A DNA stretch of 64,000 bases from DATLXH01 sp035576005 (lineage in GTDB: Bacteria > Acidobacteriota > Thermoanaerobaculia > Gp7-AA8), in assembly GCA_035576005.1 (NCBI GenBank), contig DATLXH010000091.1, forward strand, positions 1 through 64,000, in the 5' to 3' direction. Shown here in pieces: positions 16,821 through 25,452 of this stretch (position 1 is its first letter; each line of letters starts with the position of its first letter). The translations under genes were made by a program, and so were the position numbers. Under the pieces are notes generated by a model. The model had not been told where the DNA came from, did not search any database, and saw only the letters and a list, made by a program, of their open reading frames with translations.

Positions 16821-18032
16821 ATGCCGAATTTTTTGTTCCGCGTCGGTTCAGCCGACGGGGAAATCTCTGAGCGAGAGCTCGTAGCAAGCGATGTAGAGAC
16901 CGCCAGTGAGCAGATCCGCCGGCAGGGGCTCCATATCTTCGGCGTCCGACGGACGGGCTTCGCATTGCCTCGGCTGCGCGGCTGGTCGAACAAGGTCATC
17001 TCGACCGAGCGCTTTCTCCTTTTCAATCAGGAGCTGCTGGCCCTGGTTCGCGCCGGCCTGCCGATCCTTCAATCCTTCGATATCATGCTTGAACGGCAGA
17101 AACAGCCGAGGTTCCGGCAGGTGCTGATCGAGATCCGCGAGAAGCTCAGCTCCGGAGTTGCGCTCTCCGACGCCTTCGCCTCCTTTGGAAGCGCGTTCCC
17201 CCCGATCTACTCGACCTCGATCCGGGCCGGCGAGCGGAGCGGCGACCTCGAAGGCGTCCTCAAGCGGTTTCTCCGCTACCAGAAACTCATCGTCGCCCTG
17301 CGGAAGCGCGTCATTGGCGCCCTGGTCTATCCAGCAGTCCTCACGGTCCTGTCTCTGGCGATGGTGTTCGTCATGCTCACGGTAGTCATTCCGAAATTCA
17401 GCGAATTCTACGAAGGCTTTGATGCTGAACTGCCTGCCATCACGCAATTCATGATCGGGCTCGCGTCCTTCCTTCGCCGGCATGCGCTTCTCGTTCTGGC
17501 CAGCATCGCAGCGCTCGTGGTGGCGATCAGACGCTGGTCGAATACAGGGGCCGGCGGGCGGACGTTCGACCGGTTCAAGCTTCGACTCCCGGTAATTGGG
17601 ACGATTCTTCAGGAATTCGCCATCATGCAGTTCACCCAGTCGCTGGGAACTCTCCTGGCGGGGGGCACACCGATGGTTCCTTCGATCGAGATCGCGGCTG
17701 AATCGATTACGAATAAGGAGATTGCGTTTCGTGTCAGGGCAATCGTTCAGCTCGTGCGGGAAGGTGAGCCGCTGTGGAGATCGCTCGATTCGACCAAAGT
17801 CATCGGCGACCTGGCGGTCGAGATGATCAAGGTTGGAGAGTCCACAGGAGCTCTCGTGGAAATGCTCAACAACGTGAGCGAGTTCTACGACGAAGACCTC
17901 GAAACCCGCCTCACCAGAATGGTCGCGCTCATCGAGCCTGCAATCCTGGTTTTCCTCGGCCTCGTAATCGCAGTCCTTCTGTACGCCTTCTACCTGCCCC
18001 TGTTCGAGCTGACCAACGTGACTCAGCAATAA
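16821..18032 (+). CDS. gspF: GspF/PilC inner-membrane platform protein
   Basis: The polytopic inner-membrane protein around which type II secretion or type IV pilus fibres are assembled; it contacts the ATPase. It is 403 aa and carries two T2SSF domains, about 70-185 (LLALVRAGLPILQSF, IRAGERSGDLEGVL) and 265-398 (SLGTLLAGGTPMVPSIEIA, IKVGESTGALVEML). Each is followed by membrane helices (about 172-195, 215-235, 370-392). A GAGGT box lies 12 bases before the ATG. The ATPase gene follows three bases after the stop. It is the only such platform in the window, so the pilMNOPQ set either shares it or uses one encoded elsewhere. Confidence 0.92.
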   Translation: MPNFLFRVGSADGEISERELVASDVETASEQIRRQGLHIFGVRRTGFALPRLRGWSNKVISTERFLLFNQELLALVRAGLPILQSFDIMLERQKQPRFRQVLIEIREKLSSGVALSDAFASFGSAFPPIYSTSIRAGERSGDLEGVLKRFLRYQKLIVALRKRVIGALVYPAVLTVLSLAMVFVMLTVVIPKFSEFYEGFDAELPAITQFMIGLASFLRRHALLVLASIAALVVAIRRWSNTGAGGRTFDRFKLRLPVIGTILQEFAIMQFTQSLGTLLAGGTPMVPSIEIAAESITNKEIAFRVRAIVQLVREGEPLWRSLDSTKVIGDLAVEMIKVGESTGALVEMLNNVSEFYDEDLETRLTRMVALIEPAILVFLGLVIAVLLYAFYLPLFELTNVTQQ

Positions 18033-18035
18033 CCT

Positions 18036-19655
18036 ATGACCGAACCGAACAGCATTCCGCCCAAAGAGGTCGTGCCGATCAATGATCGGCTTCGCGCGAA
18101 GAACCTTGCCGACGAATACGGGTTCGACTATGTCGATCTCGATCACTTCCACATCGATCACGACCTGTTTCAGGAAGTGCCGCTCGAGCTCATGATGCGC
18201 TACCAGTTTCTTCCGGAGCGTCGCGAAAACGGTCACATGTCGATCGTGGTCGCCGATCCGACGGATGTCCTCAAGCTCGACGAAGTCGAACTGATGATCG
18301 GAATGCCGATCAAGGTCAAGGTGGCGTCAGCTTCAGGGATCCGAGAGAAGCTGCAGAAGTCCGAATCGACCCAGCGAGTGCTCGACGAAGCCACAGAGGG
18401 CTTTCGCCTTCAGCTCATCGGGGAAGATGCCGATGGCGGTGAGACCCTCACGATCGACAGCATTACCCAGGCAGATTCGTCGCCCATCATCAAGCTCGTC
18501 GATTCGATCGTCTTCAACGCGATCCAGCGCCGCGCCTCCGACATCCATGTCGAAACCCGCGACAACGAAGTCGTCGTGAAATATCGGATCGACGGGGTCC
18601 TCTACGAGGCACTCGAGCCAATCGACAAGAAACATCACACAACGATCATCTCGCGGATCAAGGTCATGTCCGAGCTCGACATCGCGGAGCGCAGAGTGCC
18701 GCAGGACGGCCGTTTCAAGCTTCGCGTCACTGGTCGAACCATCGACTTCCGCGTATCCATCGTGCCTACGACGCACGGCGAAGATTCCGTCATTCGAATC
18801 CTCGACAAGGAGTCGATGAACAAGGAGTTCAAGGACCTTCGCCTCGACGTTCTCGGTTTCGACGGGGAGATGCTCGCAACATTCAGGAAGTTCATCAAAG
18901 AGCCGTACGGGATGGTCCTGGTCACCGGCCCGACCGGATCGGGCAAGACTACGACGCTGTATGCCGCCCTCTCCGAAATTCAGACCTCAGAGGACAAGAT
19001 CATCACGATCGAAGATCCGGTCGAGTATCAGCTTCGAGGGATCACGCAGATCCCGGTCAATGAAAAGAAAGGTCTGACATTCGCTCGTGGCCTCCGCGCG
19101 ATCCTGCGACACGACCCCGACAAGATCATGGTCGGAGAGATCCGGGACGAAGAGACCGCGCAGATCGCCGTTCAGTCGGCGCTCACAGGACATCTCGTCT
19201 TCACGACGGTCCACGCGAATAATGTCGTCGACGTTCTCGGACGGTTTTTAAATATGAAGGTCGAGCTCTACAACTTCGTGTCCGCTCTCAATTGCATTCT
19301 TGCCCAGCGTCTCGTCCGCAAGATCTGCGAAAAATGCAAGGTCGAGGTCAAGTACAACGACGCAGTACTGCGCGAATCAGGACTGTTCAATGACCTGACC
19401 GATGTGACCTTTTACGAAGGTGAGGGTTGTCTCGACTGCAATGGAACAGGCTTTCACGGGAGACTCGCAATCGCCGAGCTCCTGGACCTTTCCGATCAGA
19501 TTCGGGGAATGATCCTCGACAAAAGGCCGGCCTCAGAGATCAAGAAGGCGGCCAGGGATGAAGGCATGGTGTTCCTGCGCCAGGCAGCTCTCGAGCGGGT
19601 AATCCAGGGGAAAACGACGTTGCGCGAAATCAACAAAGTAACGTTCGTCGACTAA
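18036..19655 (+). CDS. gspE: GspE/PilB assembly ATPase
   Basis: A hexameric cytoplasmic ATPase powering pseudopilus or pilus extension, 539 aa. An MshEN/N1-type domain fills about residues 15-120. The core has Walker A GPTGSGKTTTLY (about 298-309), an Asp box (TIEDPVEYQL), Walker B (IMVGEIRDEETAQIA) and the His box (GHLVFTTVHANN). The zinc-binding cysteines of GspE/PilB are present as CEKC (about 431) and CLDC (about 467). Retraction ATPases (PilT) lack the N-terminal and zinc domains, so this is an extension ATPase. Its stop overlaps the next ATG by one base. Confidence 0.94.
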   Translation: MTEPNSIPPKEVVPINDRLRAKNLADEYGFDYVDLDHFHIDHDLFQEVPLELMMRYQFLPERRENGHMSIVVADPTDVLKLDEVELMIGMPIKVKVASASGIREKLQKSESTQRVLDEATEGFRLQLIGEDADGGETLTIDSITQADSSPIIKLVDSIVFNAIQRRASDIHVETRDNEVVVKYRIDGVLYEALEPIDKKHHTTIISRIKVMSELDIAERRVPQDGRFKLRVTGRTIDFRVSIVPTTHGEDSVIRILDKESMNKEFKDLRLDVLGFDGEMLATFRKFIKEPYGMVLVTGPTGSGKTTTLYAALSEIQTSEDKIITIEDPVEYQLRGITQIPVNEKKGLTFARGLRAILRHDPDKIMVGEIRDEETAQIAVQSALTGHLVFTTVHANNVVDVLGRFLNMKVELYNFVSALNCILAQRLVRKICEKCKVEVKYNDAVLRESGLFNDLTDVTFYEGEGCLDCNGTGFHGRLAIAELLDLSDQIRGMILDKRPASEIKKAARDEGMVFLRQAALERVIQGKTTLREINKVTFVD

Positions 19656-20560
19656 TGATGGCCCGCGCATTTCCCACAGATGTGGTCGTCCTCGACTCCG
19701 ATTCGCTGATCCTGGCTCGCTTCGGCGAGGGACGGCGACGGCCGCAGTTGTTGAATGCGAAAAAGATCCGCATTGCCTCCGAAGCGTTCGCCCCCGGACC
19801 GATTACCCCGGTCATCGCGAGCCAGACCTCCCTCGCGGACTCAATCAAGCGGATCCGTATGGAAACGGGCAAGCTCGATCAGATCTCGCTGCTGCTGCCC
19901 GACTCATGGTTCAGGATGAATCTGATTGAAGTCGCCGCCTTGCCCGAAGATCCCGCCGAGGCGACAGAGGTCGTTCGTTGGACCCTCAAACGGACGCTCC
20001 CGCTGAAACCGGAAGAGCTTCGCACAGTGTTCGAGGTGATCAGTCGTGATGCAGGCAGCGTTCGCGTGCTGGTAGTGAGCGCTCTCGAAGCGACCCTGGC
20101 AACCATCGAACGAATGTTCGCGGCCGAGGGAATCAGCGTGGTTCTGATCGAGCCTACAGGGATCAATATCTGGAACGCTGTGATCTCCCGCGAGGAAGCA
20201 GACTCGACCGGCGATCGGATTTTCTTCTACGCACGCGAGCATGAATTTACGACCGCGATTTTCCGCGGCTCCACGCCAGTATTCTTCCGTTCGCGAATCC
20301 TCAGCGGCGAACGAACGCTCGAGCAGGAAATCCGCCTGTCGGCCTCTTACATCCGAGGCAATCTCAAGGGAACTACGGTGGAGACATGCTACCTGGCCGG
20401 CAATCGGCTCGCCGCCGGACTCGGGGACGTCATTACAAGAGAATTCAACGCACCAGTCCGCAACATCGCTGCGCGAGACATTGTCGAAGGAAACCTCGGC
20501 TCCGAGCTCGCCGCGATCGAAGCTGAGCTTACCGCTTGTGCGGGAGTCTTTACGTCATGA
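19655..20560 (+). CDS. PilM/GspL-like cytoplasmic actin-fold protein
   Basis: A 301-aa protein with weak PilM/GspL resemblance: an N-terminal VVVLDSDSLILARF strand pair, LLLPDSWFRM, a conserved VVRWTLKRTLPLKPEEL block, and late ACG repeats. It lacks the clean GLDIGSSAIK phosphate loop of the PilM at 60636-61694, so nucleotide binding may be degenerate. It overlaps gspE by one base and the PilN-like gene by four, placing it firmly in the assembly operon. In such machines PilM binds the PilN tail and links the ATPase to the periplasmic PilNO ring. GspL's cytoplasmic domain is an equivalent description. Confidence 0.75.
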   Translation: MMARAFPTDVVVLDSDSLILARFGEGRRRPQLLNAKKIRIASEAFAPGPITPVIASQTSLADSIKRIRMETGKLDQISLLLPDSWFRMNLIEVAALPEDPAEATEVVRWTLKRTLPLKPEELRTVFEVISRDAGSVRVLVVSALEATLATIERMFAAEGISVVLIEPTGINIWNAVISREEADSTGDRIFFYAREHEFTTAIFRGSTPVFFRSRILSGERTLEQEIRLSASYIRGNLKGTTVETCYLAGNRLAAGLGDVITREFNAPVRNIAARDIVEGNLGSELAAIEAELTACAGVFTS

Positions 20561-21135
20561 GGCCGATCCATCTCAATCTGGCCGCAAAGCCCTATCGAAA
20601 CTACCGCCCTGTCTGGATCGCGGTTGCACTCCTGTCCGTCGTTACGTTGGCCCTGACTCTCTATAATGTCGATGCCGCTTACCGCTACTTCGTGAATACA
20701 AAAGAGACTCGTGCCCGGATCGCATCAATCGATCAGGAAACGGCCACCGAGGTCAAACGGAACCAGGAGCTCGAGAGTCAACTGAAACGGGTCAACGTCG
20801 TTCAACTCGGGTTCCAGACGACCTACATCAATGCCCGGATCGCAGAGCGAGCGTTCTCGTGGAGCCAGCTGCTCGACCAGCTCGAGCGCGTGCTGCCGAA
20901 CGATGTCCGCCTCGTTCAGCTGAATCCGACTGTTGATAAGCAGGGGGCCACGCACGTGCAGCTGAGTCTCGAGAGTAAGACCCCTGCCGGGCTCATCAAG
21001 ACCATTCAGAAGCTGCAGGGAACTCCCTACTTCAGTCGACCCTTCCCACTCTCTCAGAGTACGCGAGACGGAGGCTTGACAAGTTTCCTCATACAGATGG
21101 ACTACAACCCCGAGCCGCGAGGTCTTCTCGAATGA
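20557..21135 (+). CDS. PilN-like alignment-complex protein
   Basis: A bitopic inner-membrane protein of 192 aa. The start MRPIHLNLAAKPYRNYRPVW matches the INL-type PilM-binding tail, followed by one membrane helix (about 20-40). A coiled coil (about 45-80) and a small ferredoxin-like domain (VQLNPTVDKQGATHVQLSLE) complete it. I chose the ATG at 20557, which overlaps the previous stop as ATGA; upstream codons lie inside the previous gene. It precedes PilO- and PilP-like genes in standard order. Confidence 0.82.
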   Translation: MRPIHLNLAAKPYRNYRPVWIAVALLSVVTLALTLYNVDAAYRYFVNTKETRARIASIDQETATEVKRNQELESQLKRVNVVQLGFQTTYINARIAERAFSWSQLLDQLERVLPNDVRLVQLNPTVDKQGATHVQLSLESKTPAGLIKTIQKLQGTPYFSRPFPLSQSTRDGGLTSFLIQMDYNPEPRGLLE

Positions 21136-21719
21136 TCTGGCGCGAAAAGCAGTGGACCCTGATCGCAATCGGCACGCTGCTCCTGCTGAACGTCATCTTC
21201 TTCCTAACGTACCGCGTACGGTATCAGGAGAGGATCAAGGAGCTCGACGCAAAGCTTGCGACTTCAGAAGGAAAGCTCAACGAGGCTCGCAAGCAGCGAG
21301 TGGAATCCGACAGGGAACTCGGCGGGTATCGTCAGGTGGAAGCAGAGATCGAGTCTGTCTACCGTGACCGATGGTCAACGCCGCAGTTGCGCCTGACCGG
21401 TCTGCTCCAGGAAATGAGTCAGCTCGCCATGGCGAGCCAGTTGATTCCCAAGTCCACGAGTTACTCGCAGTCGGAACAGAAGCGCGAACGCGGCTCCACT
21501 GCCACCACCATGGACATCAGCTTCTCGGTCCAGGGCACGTACCAGCAGGCACGACGACTCATCAATCTTCTCGAGCTCTCCGACGAGTTTGTCATCATCC
21601 GATCCATCGCTCTAACGTCAGCCGACGCGAGCACGATCAGTCTGAGTCTTCAGCTGCAGACTCTTTTCCGCGGCGACGAACGCTCGTTGCCAACTGCCAG
21701 GGAGCAGCGCGGCCTGTGA
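21132..21719 (+). CDS. PilO-like alignment-complex protein
   Basis: A 195-aa inner-membrane protein, N-terminal helix about 8-27 (TLIAIGTLLLLNVIFFLTYR), then a coiled coil (about 30-75) and a PilO-type periplasmic domain (VQGTYQQARRLINLLELSDEFVIIRSIAL). This last block is the most conserved part of PilO. It overlaps the PilN-like gene by four bases and the next gene by one. Expected to form a heterodimer with the PilN-like protein and to hold the PilP-like one. Confidence 0.85.
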   Translation: MIWREKQWTLIAIGTLLLLNVIFFLTYRVRYQERIKELDAKLATSEGKLNEARKQRVESDRELGGYRQVEAEIESVYRDRWSTPQLRLTGLLQEMSQLAMASQLIPKSTSYSQSEQKRERGSTATTMDISFSVQGTYQQARRLINLLELSDEFVIIRSIALTSADASTISLSLQLQTLFRGDERSLPTAREQRGL

Positions 21720-22411
21720 TGAAACTCGACACAGTGAAGTCGTGGGGCTGGATTGCGGGCGCGCTCATCGCTCTCACAGCGATCTACAGCTTTGCATTTC
21801 CGGGAACGTCACTGAAGACCGAGCCGCAGCCGGAACGCGAGGAGATTCGCAGCACGCGGACGACCCGGAGCAGCCGGACAACCCGGCAGGTCGTGACCGC
21901 ATCGGCGAGTGCGCCCCCTGGCGTTCAGGCCCTGAGAATCGACCGACTCGAACCGATCAGCGGCCGCTATCGTTCTGAACGGAATCTTTTCGCTTTCGTC
22001 GAGCCGCCCCCTCCTCCCCCACCCCCACCTCCGAAGCCACCTCCGCCTCCGCCGGACCGCGACGCAGACGGACTTCCTGATGTTCAGGACAACTGTCCCG
22101 ACAAACCGAATCCCGATCAGGCCGACATCGATCGCAACGGCCAGGGCGACGCGTGCCAGGAAGGGACGATCGTGCCTCCTCCCCCTCCACCCCCTGTACC
22201 GCCGGAGTTCAACTATAAGTACCTTGGGAACTTCGGAACCAGTCGGAGCCCCATCGCGGCATTCTCATCGAACGGAGAAATCGTGAACGTCCGCGCGGGA
22301 GAGACGATCGCCGGGAAGTTCATCCTGCGAACGATCGGGATCGAGTCCGTGGATATAGGCTTCGTTGGCTTCCCACCAGACGTCAAGAAAAGAATACCCG
22401 TGGCACCTTAG
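21719..22411 (+). CDS. PilP/GspC-like protein with thrombospondin type 3 repeat
   Basis: A 230-aa protein in the PilP slot between PilO and the secretin. The N-terminus has one membrane helix (about 7-23) and no lipobox, unlike PilP. Residues 97-112 are almost all proline. Then DRDADGLPDVQDNCPDKP and DIDRNGQGDAC (about 114-147) form a thrombospondin type 3 calcium-binding repeat with its two cysteines. A second proline run follows (about 154-163). The C-terminal 65 residues (FNYKYLGNFG, FILRTIGIESVDIGF) match the PilP/GspC homology region that binds the secretin. The start ATG overlaps the previous stop. A calcium-binding module in this linker is not a known feature of PilP. Confidence 0.8.
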   Translation: MKLDTVKSWGWIAGALIALTAIYSFAFPGTSLKTEPQPEREEIRSTRTTRSSRTTRQVVTASASAPPGVQALRIDRLEPISGRYRSERNLFAFVEPPPPPPPPPPKPPPPPPDRDADGLPDVQDNCPDKPNPDQADIDRNGQGDACQEGTIVPPPPPPPVPPEFNYKYLGNFGTSRSPIAAFSSNGEIVNVRAGETIAGKFILRTIGIESVDIGFVGFPPDVKKRIPVAP

Positions 22412-22458
22412 AATCACGCTGGAACAACTTGTAGTGGCCGGAAACTTACGCAAACGAA

Positions 22459-22496
22459 GTGACATTTCGATCTATCGAGCGTCACATCAGTGACAC
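22459..22496. promoter_or_regulatory. Nested dyad upstream of secretin gene
   Basis: GTGAC (22459-22463) and GTCAC (22481-22485) enclose a perfect TCGAT-CT-ATCGA dyad (22467-22478); another GTGACAC follows at 22490. The operon is otherwise gap-free, so this 112-bp interval before the secretin looks deliberate. It could be an operator or an mRNA element; no promoter boxes are evident. Confidence 0.3.
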
Positions 22497-22523
22497 ATGA
22501 TCCACCCAGGAAAAACGCAACCA

Positions 22524-24878
22524 ATGAATCAACTCAAATCCTACCTGCTCATCGCTCTTCTGATGCCCTTGCTATCTTGCACTAGCTACCGCGCATTCAA
22601 CAAGGCGCATGATCTGGAGACCGCCAAGAACTGGGATCAGGCGGTTGCCGAGTACACGAAGGCTCTCGAGATCGATCCGAACAACGTGCGGTACAAGGTG
22701 GCGTTGCAGCGGGCTCGTAACGAAGCAGCCCGCGCGCATTTCGAAAAGGGAAAATCGCTTCGAGCTGCCGGGCACAACGAGCTCGCGGCCACGGAGCTCG
22801 AGCTGGCGGCTCGACTTGATCCGACGAATCAGTACGCAGCAGTGGAGTTCGCCAAGGCGGTCGCCGCAATCCAGGAAGCTTCACGAGTTGCCGACACCAA
22901 CTCCGTCGACGCGATGAAGAAGCGTTCTCGCGTCACGAAAGCGCAACCGCCGCAGCTCAACCCCGCCTCCTCAGAACCGATCTCACTCACGTTCCCACGA
23001 GAAACACCCGTGAAGGACATTTACCGCGCGCTGGGAAACGCGTTTGGAATCAACATCCTTTTCGACCAGGCCATCAAGGACGATCGGATCAGCATTGAAC
23101 TGCATGACGTGACGGCGCAGACGGCCCTCGAACGAGTCATGCAGGCTGCGAATCATTTCTACAAGGTGCTCGATGAGAAGACGATCATCGTAGTCCCGGA
23201 TAATCCGCAGGCCCGGCGCGACTACGAAGACCTCGTGATTCAAACGTTCTATCTCTCCAACGGCGACGCGGACCAGGTCATCAACGTGGTCCGTACGATG
23301 ATCGAAGCTCGCAACGTCTTTCCGCTCAAGGCACTCAATGCGATCACGATTCGCGATACAGCGGACAAGGTGAGAATCGCACAGAAAATCATCGAAGCGA
23401 ACGATAAGGCACGCGCCGAGGTTGTGGTCGAGGTCGAGCTTCTGCAGCTTGACGCAAGCAAGGCTCGCGAGATTGGTCTCCAGCTGCTTGCCGCCAGTGG
23501 AAGCGGAAACTACAGCCCGGGCGGGGCTGTCATTCAGTTCGACGAAAAGGGATTGCCTGTTGCCGCACCCTCCCTGCCTATCTCAGCGATCAGAGCTCTG
23601 ACTTCCGACAATCTCTCTTTCACCATCCCGTCTTTCACCTACGGCTTTCTGAAGACAAACGTTGATGCGCAGTTGCTGGCGCGTCCCGAGCTTCGGATCT
23701 CCGAAGGGGAAAAAGCCACACTTCACATCGGTCAGAAAATCCCTCTGCCTGTCTCCACATTCACGAGCGCTGCACCGGGAAGTGGCTCGACGTTCCAGCC
23801 CGTCACCTCCTACAACTACACCGATATCGGAATCAAGATCGCCATGGAACCGCGCGTTCACCACAATCGCGAGGTCACACTCAAACTAACGGTAGAGGTG
23901 TCGAGTTTCAACGGCTTCTCGCCCGGTTCGAGCCCTCCACAGCCGATCATCGGAACGCGCACCATCGAGTCCACGATCCGACTCAAGGATGGGGAAACCA
24001 ACTTTCTCGCCGGCCTCATTCGTCGCGAGGACTCCGTCTCCAGAAACACCACTCCATTCCTCGGTGATTTTCCTATCCTGGGACGGCTTTTCAGCCGCGA
24101 CAACTCAACGGGCGCCAGCACCGACCTGGTGCTGACCATGACCCCGCACATCGTCAGGATTGCTGACATCACCGAAGATGACCTGGCTCCGATGTGGGTT
24201 GGAACGAACAACAATCTCACCTTCCGAGGCATATCCCCCCGAATCGAGTCTCAGTCGGGAATTGACCCTTTCAATTCACGCCAGTCTTCCGAGGGAGAGC
24301 AGTTCCGTGACAGAGAGTCCGGAATTGCTCCAGCTCCTCCGACAACGCTTTCACCCGGGGCTCCCCCAATCAGTGTCACGCCTGGTTCTGCTCCTCGGGA
24401 TCCCTTCAGCACGCCGCCTCCTTTGACGCCAGTCGACCCGCCACCCACGAACCCTAACGTCTCACAACTCTCTCCGAGAATCTCACCTCAGCCGATCAAC
24501 CTCGCTCTCAAGCCGGGGCAGGAAGCGATGTGGGATGTCGTTGCGATTGACCTCGACGGTCTGACCGCAAAGGAGCTGGTCCTTCACTACAATCCGGTGG
24601 CAATCAGTGTTGGAGAAGTTCTACTTGGCAAGGCGCTCGACATCAACCCCGAGACCCCACCGATTGTTCGACTGGATCAGACTACCGGCACGATCCGTCT
24701 AACCTCGAGTGACGGTAAGGGTCTGAAGTTCAAGACCGGTGGAGAAGTGATGACACTCCGTGTACGTGGCGGAGCGTCAGGGGAGACCTACCTGGTCGTC
24801 GAAAACCCGAACTTCACTGGCGCCTCTGGTGTCAGGGTCGATGCGGCGGTCGCCGGAGGTCGTGCAAAGGTTGATTGA
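22524..24878 (+). CDS. gspD: Secretin with N-terminal TPR and C-terminal cohesin-like domain
   Basis: An outer-membrane secretin of 784 aa. It starts with a lipoprotein-like signal (LLMPLLSC); an upstream ATG at 22497 is less likely. TPR-like helices (about 20-105) precede N-domains (about 150-300: DIYRALGNAFGINILFDQAI, then the N1 block). The secretin core spans about 310-560 (ISEGEKATLHIGQKIPLPV, TNFLAGLIRREDSV, PFLGDFPILGRLFSRD). After a Pro-rich stretch, residues 657-784 read as a cohesin-like beta-sandwich (GQEAMWDVVAIDLDGLTAKE, GEVMTLRVRG, with Gly/Val-rich ends). TPR-secretin-cohesin proteins occur in Acidobacteriota and Geobacter-type secretion loci (from general knowledge). It presumably contacts the PilP-like protein. 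Confidence 0.88.
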   Translation: MNQLKSYLLIALLMPLLSCTSYRAFNKAHDLETAKNWDQAVAEYTKALEIDPNNVRYKVALQRARNEAARAHFEKGKSLRAAGHNELAATELELAARLDPTNQYAAVEFAKAVAAIQEASRVADTNSVDAMKKRSRVTKAQPPQLNPASSEPISLTFPRETPVKDIYRALGNAFGINILFDQAIKDDRISIELHDVTAQTALERVMQAANHFYKVLDEKTIIVVPDNPQARRDYEDLVIQTFYLSNGDADQVINVVRTMIEARNVFPLKALNAITIRDTADKVRIAQKIIEANDKARAEVVVEVELLQLDASKAREIGLQLLAASGSGNYSPGGAVIQFDEKGLPVAAPSLPISAIRALTSDNLSFTIPSFTYGFLKTNVDAQLLARPELRISEGEKATLHIGQKIPLPVSTFTSAAPGSGSTFQPVTSYNYTDIGIKIAMEPRVHHNREVTLKLTVEVSSFNGFSPGSSPPQPIIGTRTIESTIRLKDGETNFLAGLIRREDSVSRNTTPFLGDFPILGRLFSRDNSTGASTDLVLTMTPHIVRIADITEDDLAPMWVGTNNNLTFRGISPRIESQSGIDPFNSRQSSEGEQFRDRESGIAPAPPTTLSPGAPPISVTPGSAPRDPFSTPPPLTPVDPPPTNPNVSQLSPRISPQPINLALKPGQEAMWDVVAIDLDGLTAKELVLHYNPVAISVGEVLLGKALDINPETPPIVRLDQTTGTIRLTSSDGKGLKFKTGGEVMTLRVRGGASGETYLVVENPNFTGASGVRVDAAVAGGRAKVD

Positions 24879-24900
24879 GCGCGCACCTGCCCCTGCGCCC

Positions 24901-24958
24901 ATGTGGCTGGACATTTCCATGTCCGGCGCGCCGCAAGGCGCTGCGCTGTCGGCCACAT
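24901..24958. repeat. Palindromic repeat, GGCCGGACATT family, copy 2 (inside a coding region)
   Basis: This 58-bp stretch aligns with the reverse complement of the 6397-6484 element: TGGCTGGACAT, ATGTCCGGCGCGCCGCAAGG and TCGGCCACAT match with few changes, and the middle of the element is deleted. It supplies the likely start codon and first ~19 codons of the following pseudopilin. Confidence 0.65.
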
Positions 24959-25452
24959 ACGAGCTCCTGACCACATGCCGGGCGACGGCCAATCGTGAGC
25001 GCGGCTTTACGGTAGCGGAGCTCATCACTGTCGTGATGATCATTGGTCTTCTGGCGTCCATCGCGATGCCGGTGGCAAAGTTTGGTATTCGACGCCAGCG
25101 CGAGATCGAGCTCAAGCACCGGCTTCGGAAGATTACTGACGCGATCGATCGCTATCATGAGCTTCGTATTCTGCCGGGACGAATCAAAGGAGCTGTTGAT
25201 GTCACGCAGGGAGAGTATCCGAAGGATCTGGAGGAGCTAGTCAAAGGTGTCGAGCTGGCCGAGGGTAAGCAGGTGAAGTTCCTCAGGGAGCGAGATCTCA
25301 TTGATCCGATGACGGGCAAGAAGGAGTGGTTCACACGCTCTGACAGCGACGCGTTCGACGCGATCTCGAGTAACGAAAACAACGTCTTCGACGTGCATTC
25401 CACCTCCGAGCAGCTCTCGCTGGACGGCAAGACGCGATACAACGAATGGTAA
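24901..25452 (+). CDS. Pseudopilin 1 (GspG-like) with repeat-derived leader
   Basis: A type II secretion-like pseudopilin; 183 aa from the chosen ATG. The cleavage site is RERG before FTVAELITVVMIIGLLASIA, with Glu at +5. The body (RLRKITDAIDRYHELRILPG, GEYPKDLEELVKG, DPMTGKKEWFT) resembles GspG/PulG. The ATG at 24901 begins a 36-residue leader encoded by a palindromic repeat. Other in-frame starts (24919, or upstream inside the secretin gene) are possible, and no good ribosome binding site marks any of them. It ends overlapping the ATG at 25446. Confidence 0.78.
   Translation: MWLDISMSGAPQGAALSATYELLTTCRATANRERGFTVAELITVVMIIGLLASIAMPVAKFGIRRQREIELKHRLRKITDAIDRYHELRILPGRIKGAVDVTQGEYPKDLEELVKGVELAEGKQVKFLRERDLIDPMTGKKEWFTRSDSDAFDAISSNENNVFDVHSTSEQLSLDGKTRYNEW

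Noticed and set aside
16848..18236. 462-aa frame antisense to gspF and gspE
   Set aside because: It crosses two real genes on the opposite strand and consists of Asp/His/Arg-rich shadow sequence.
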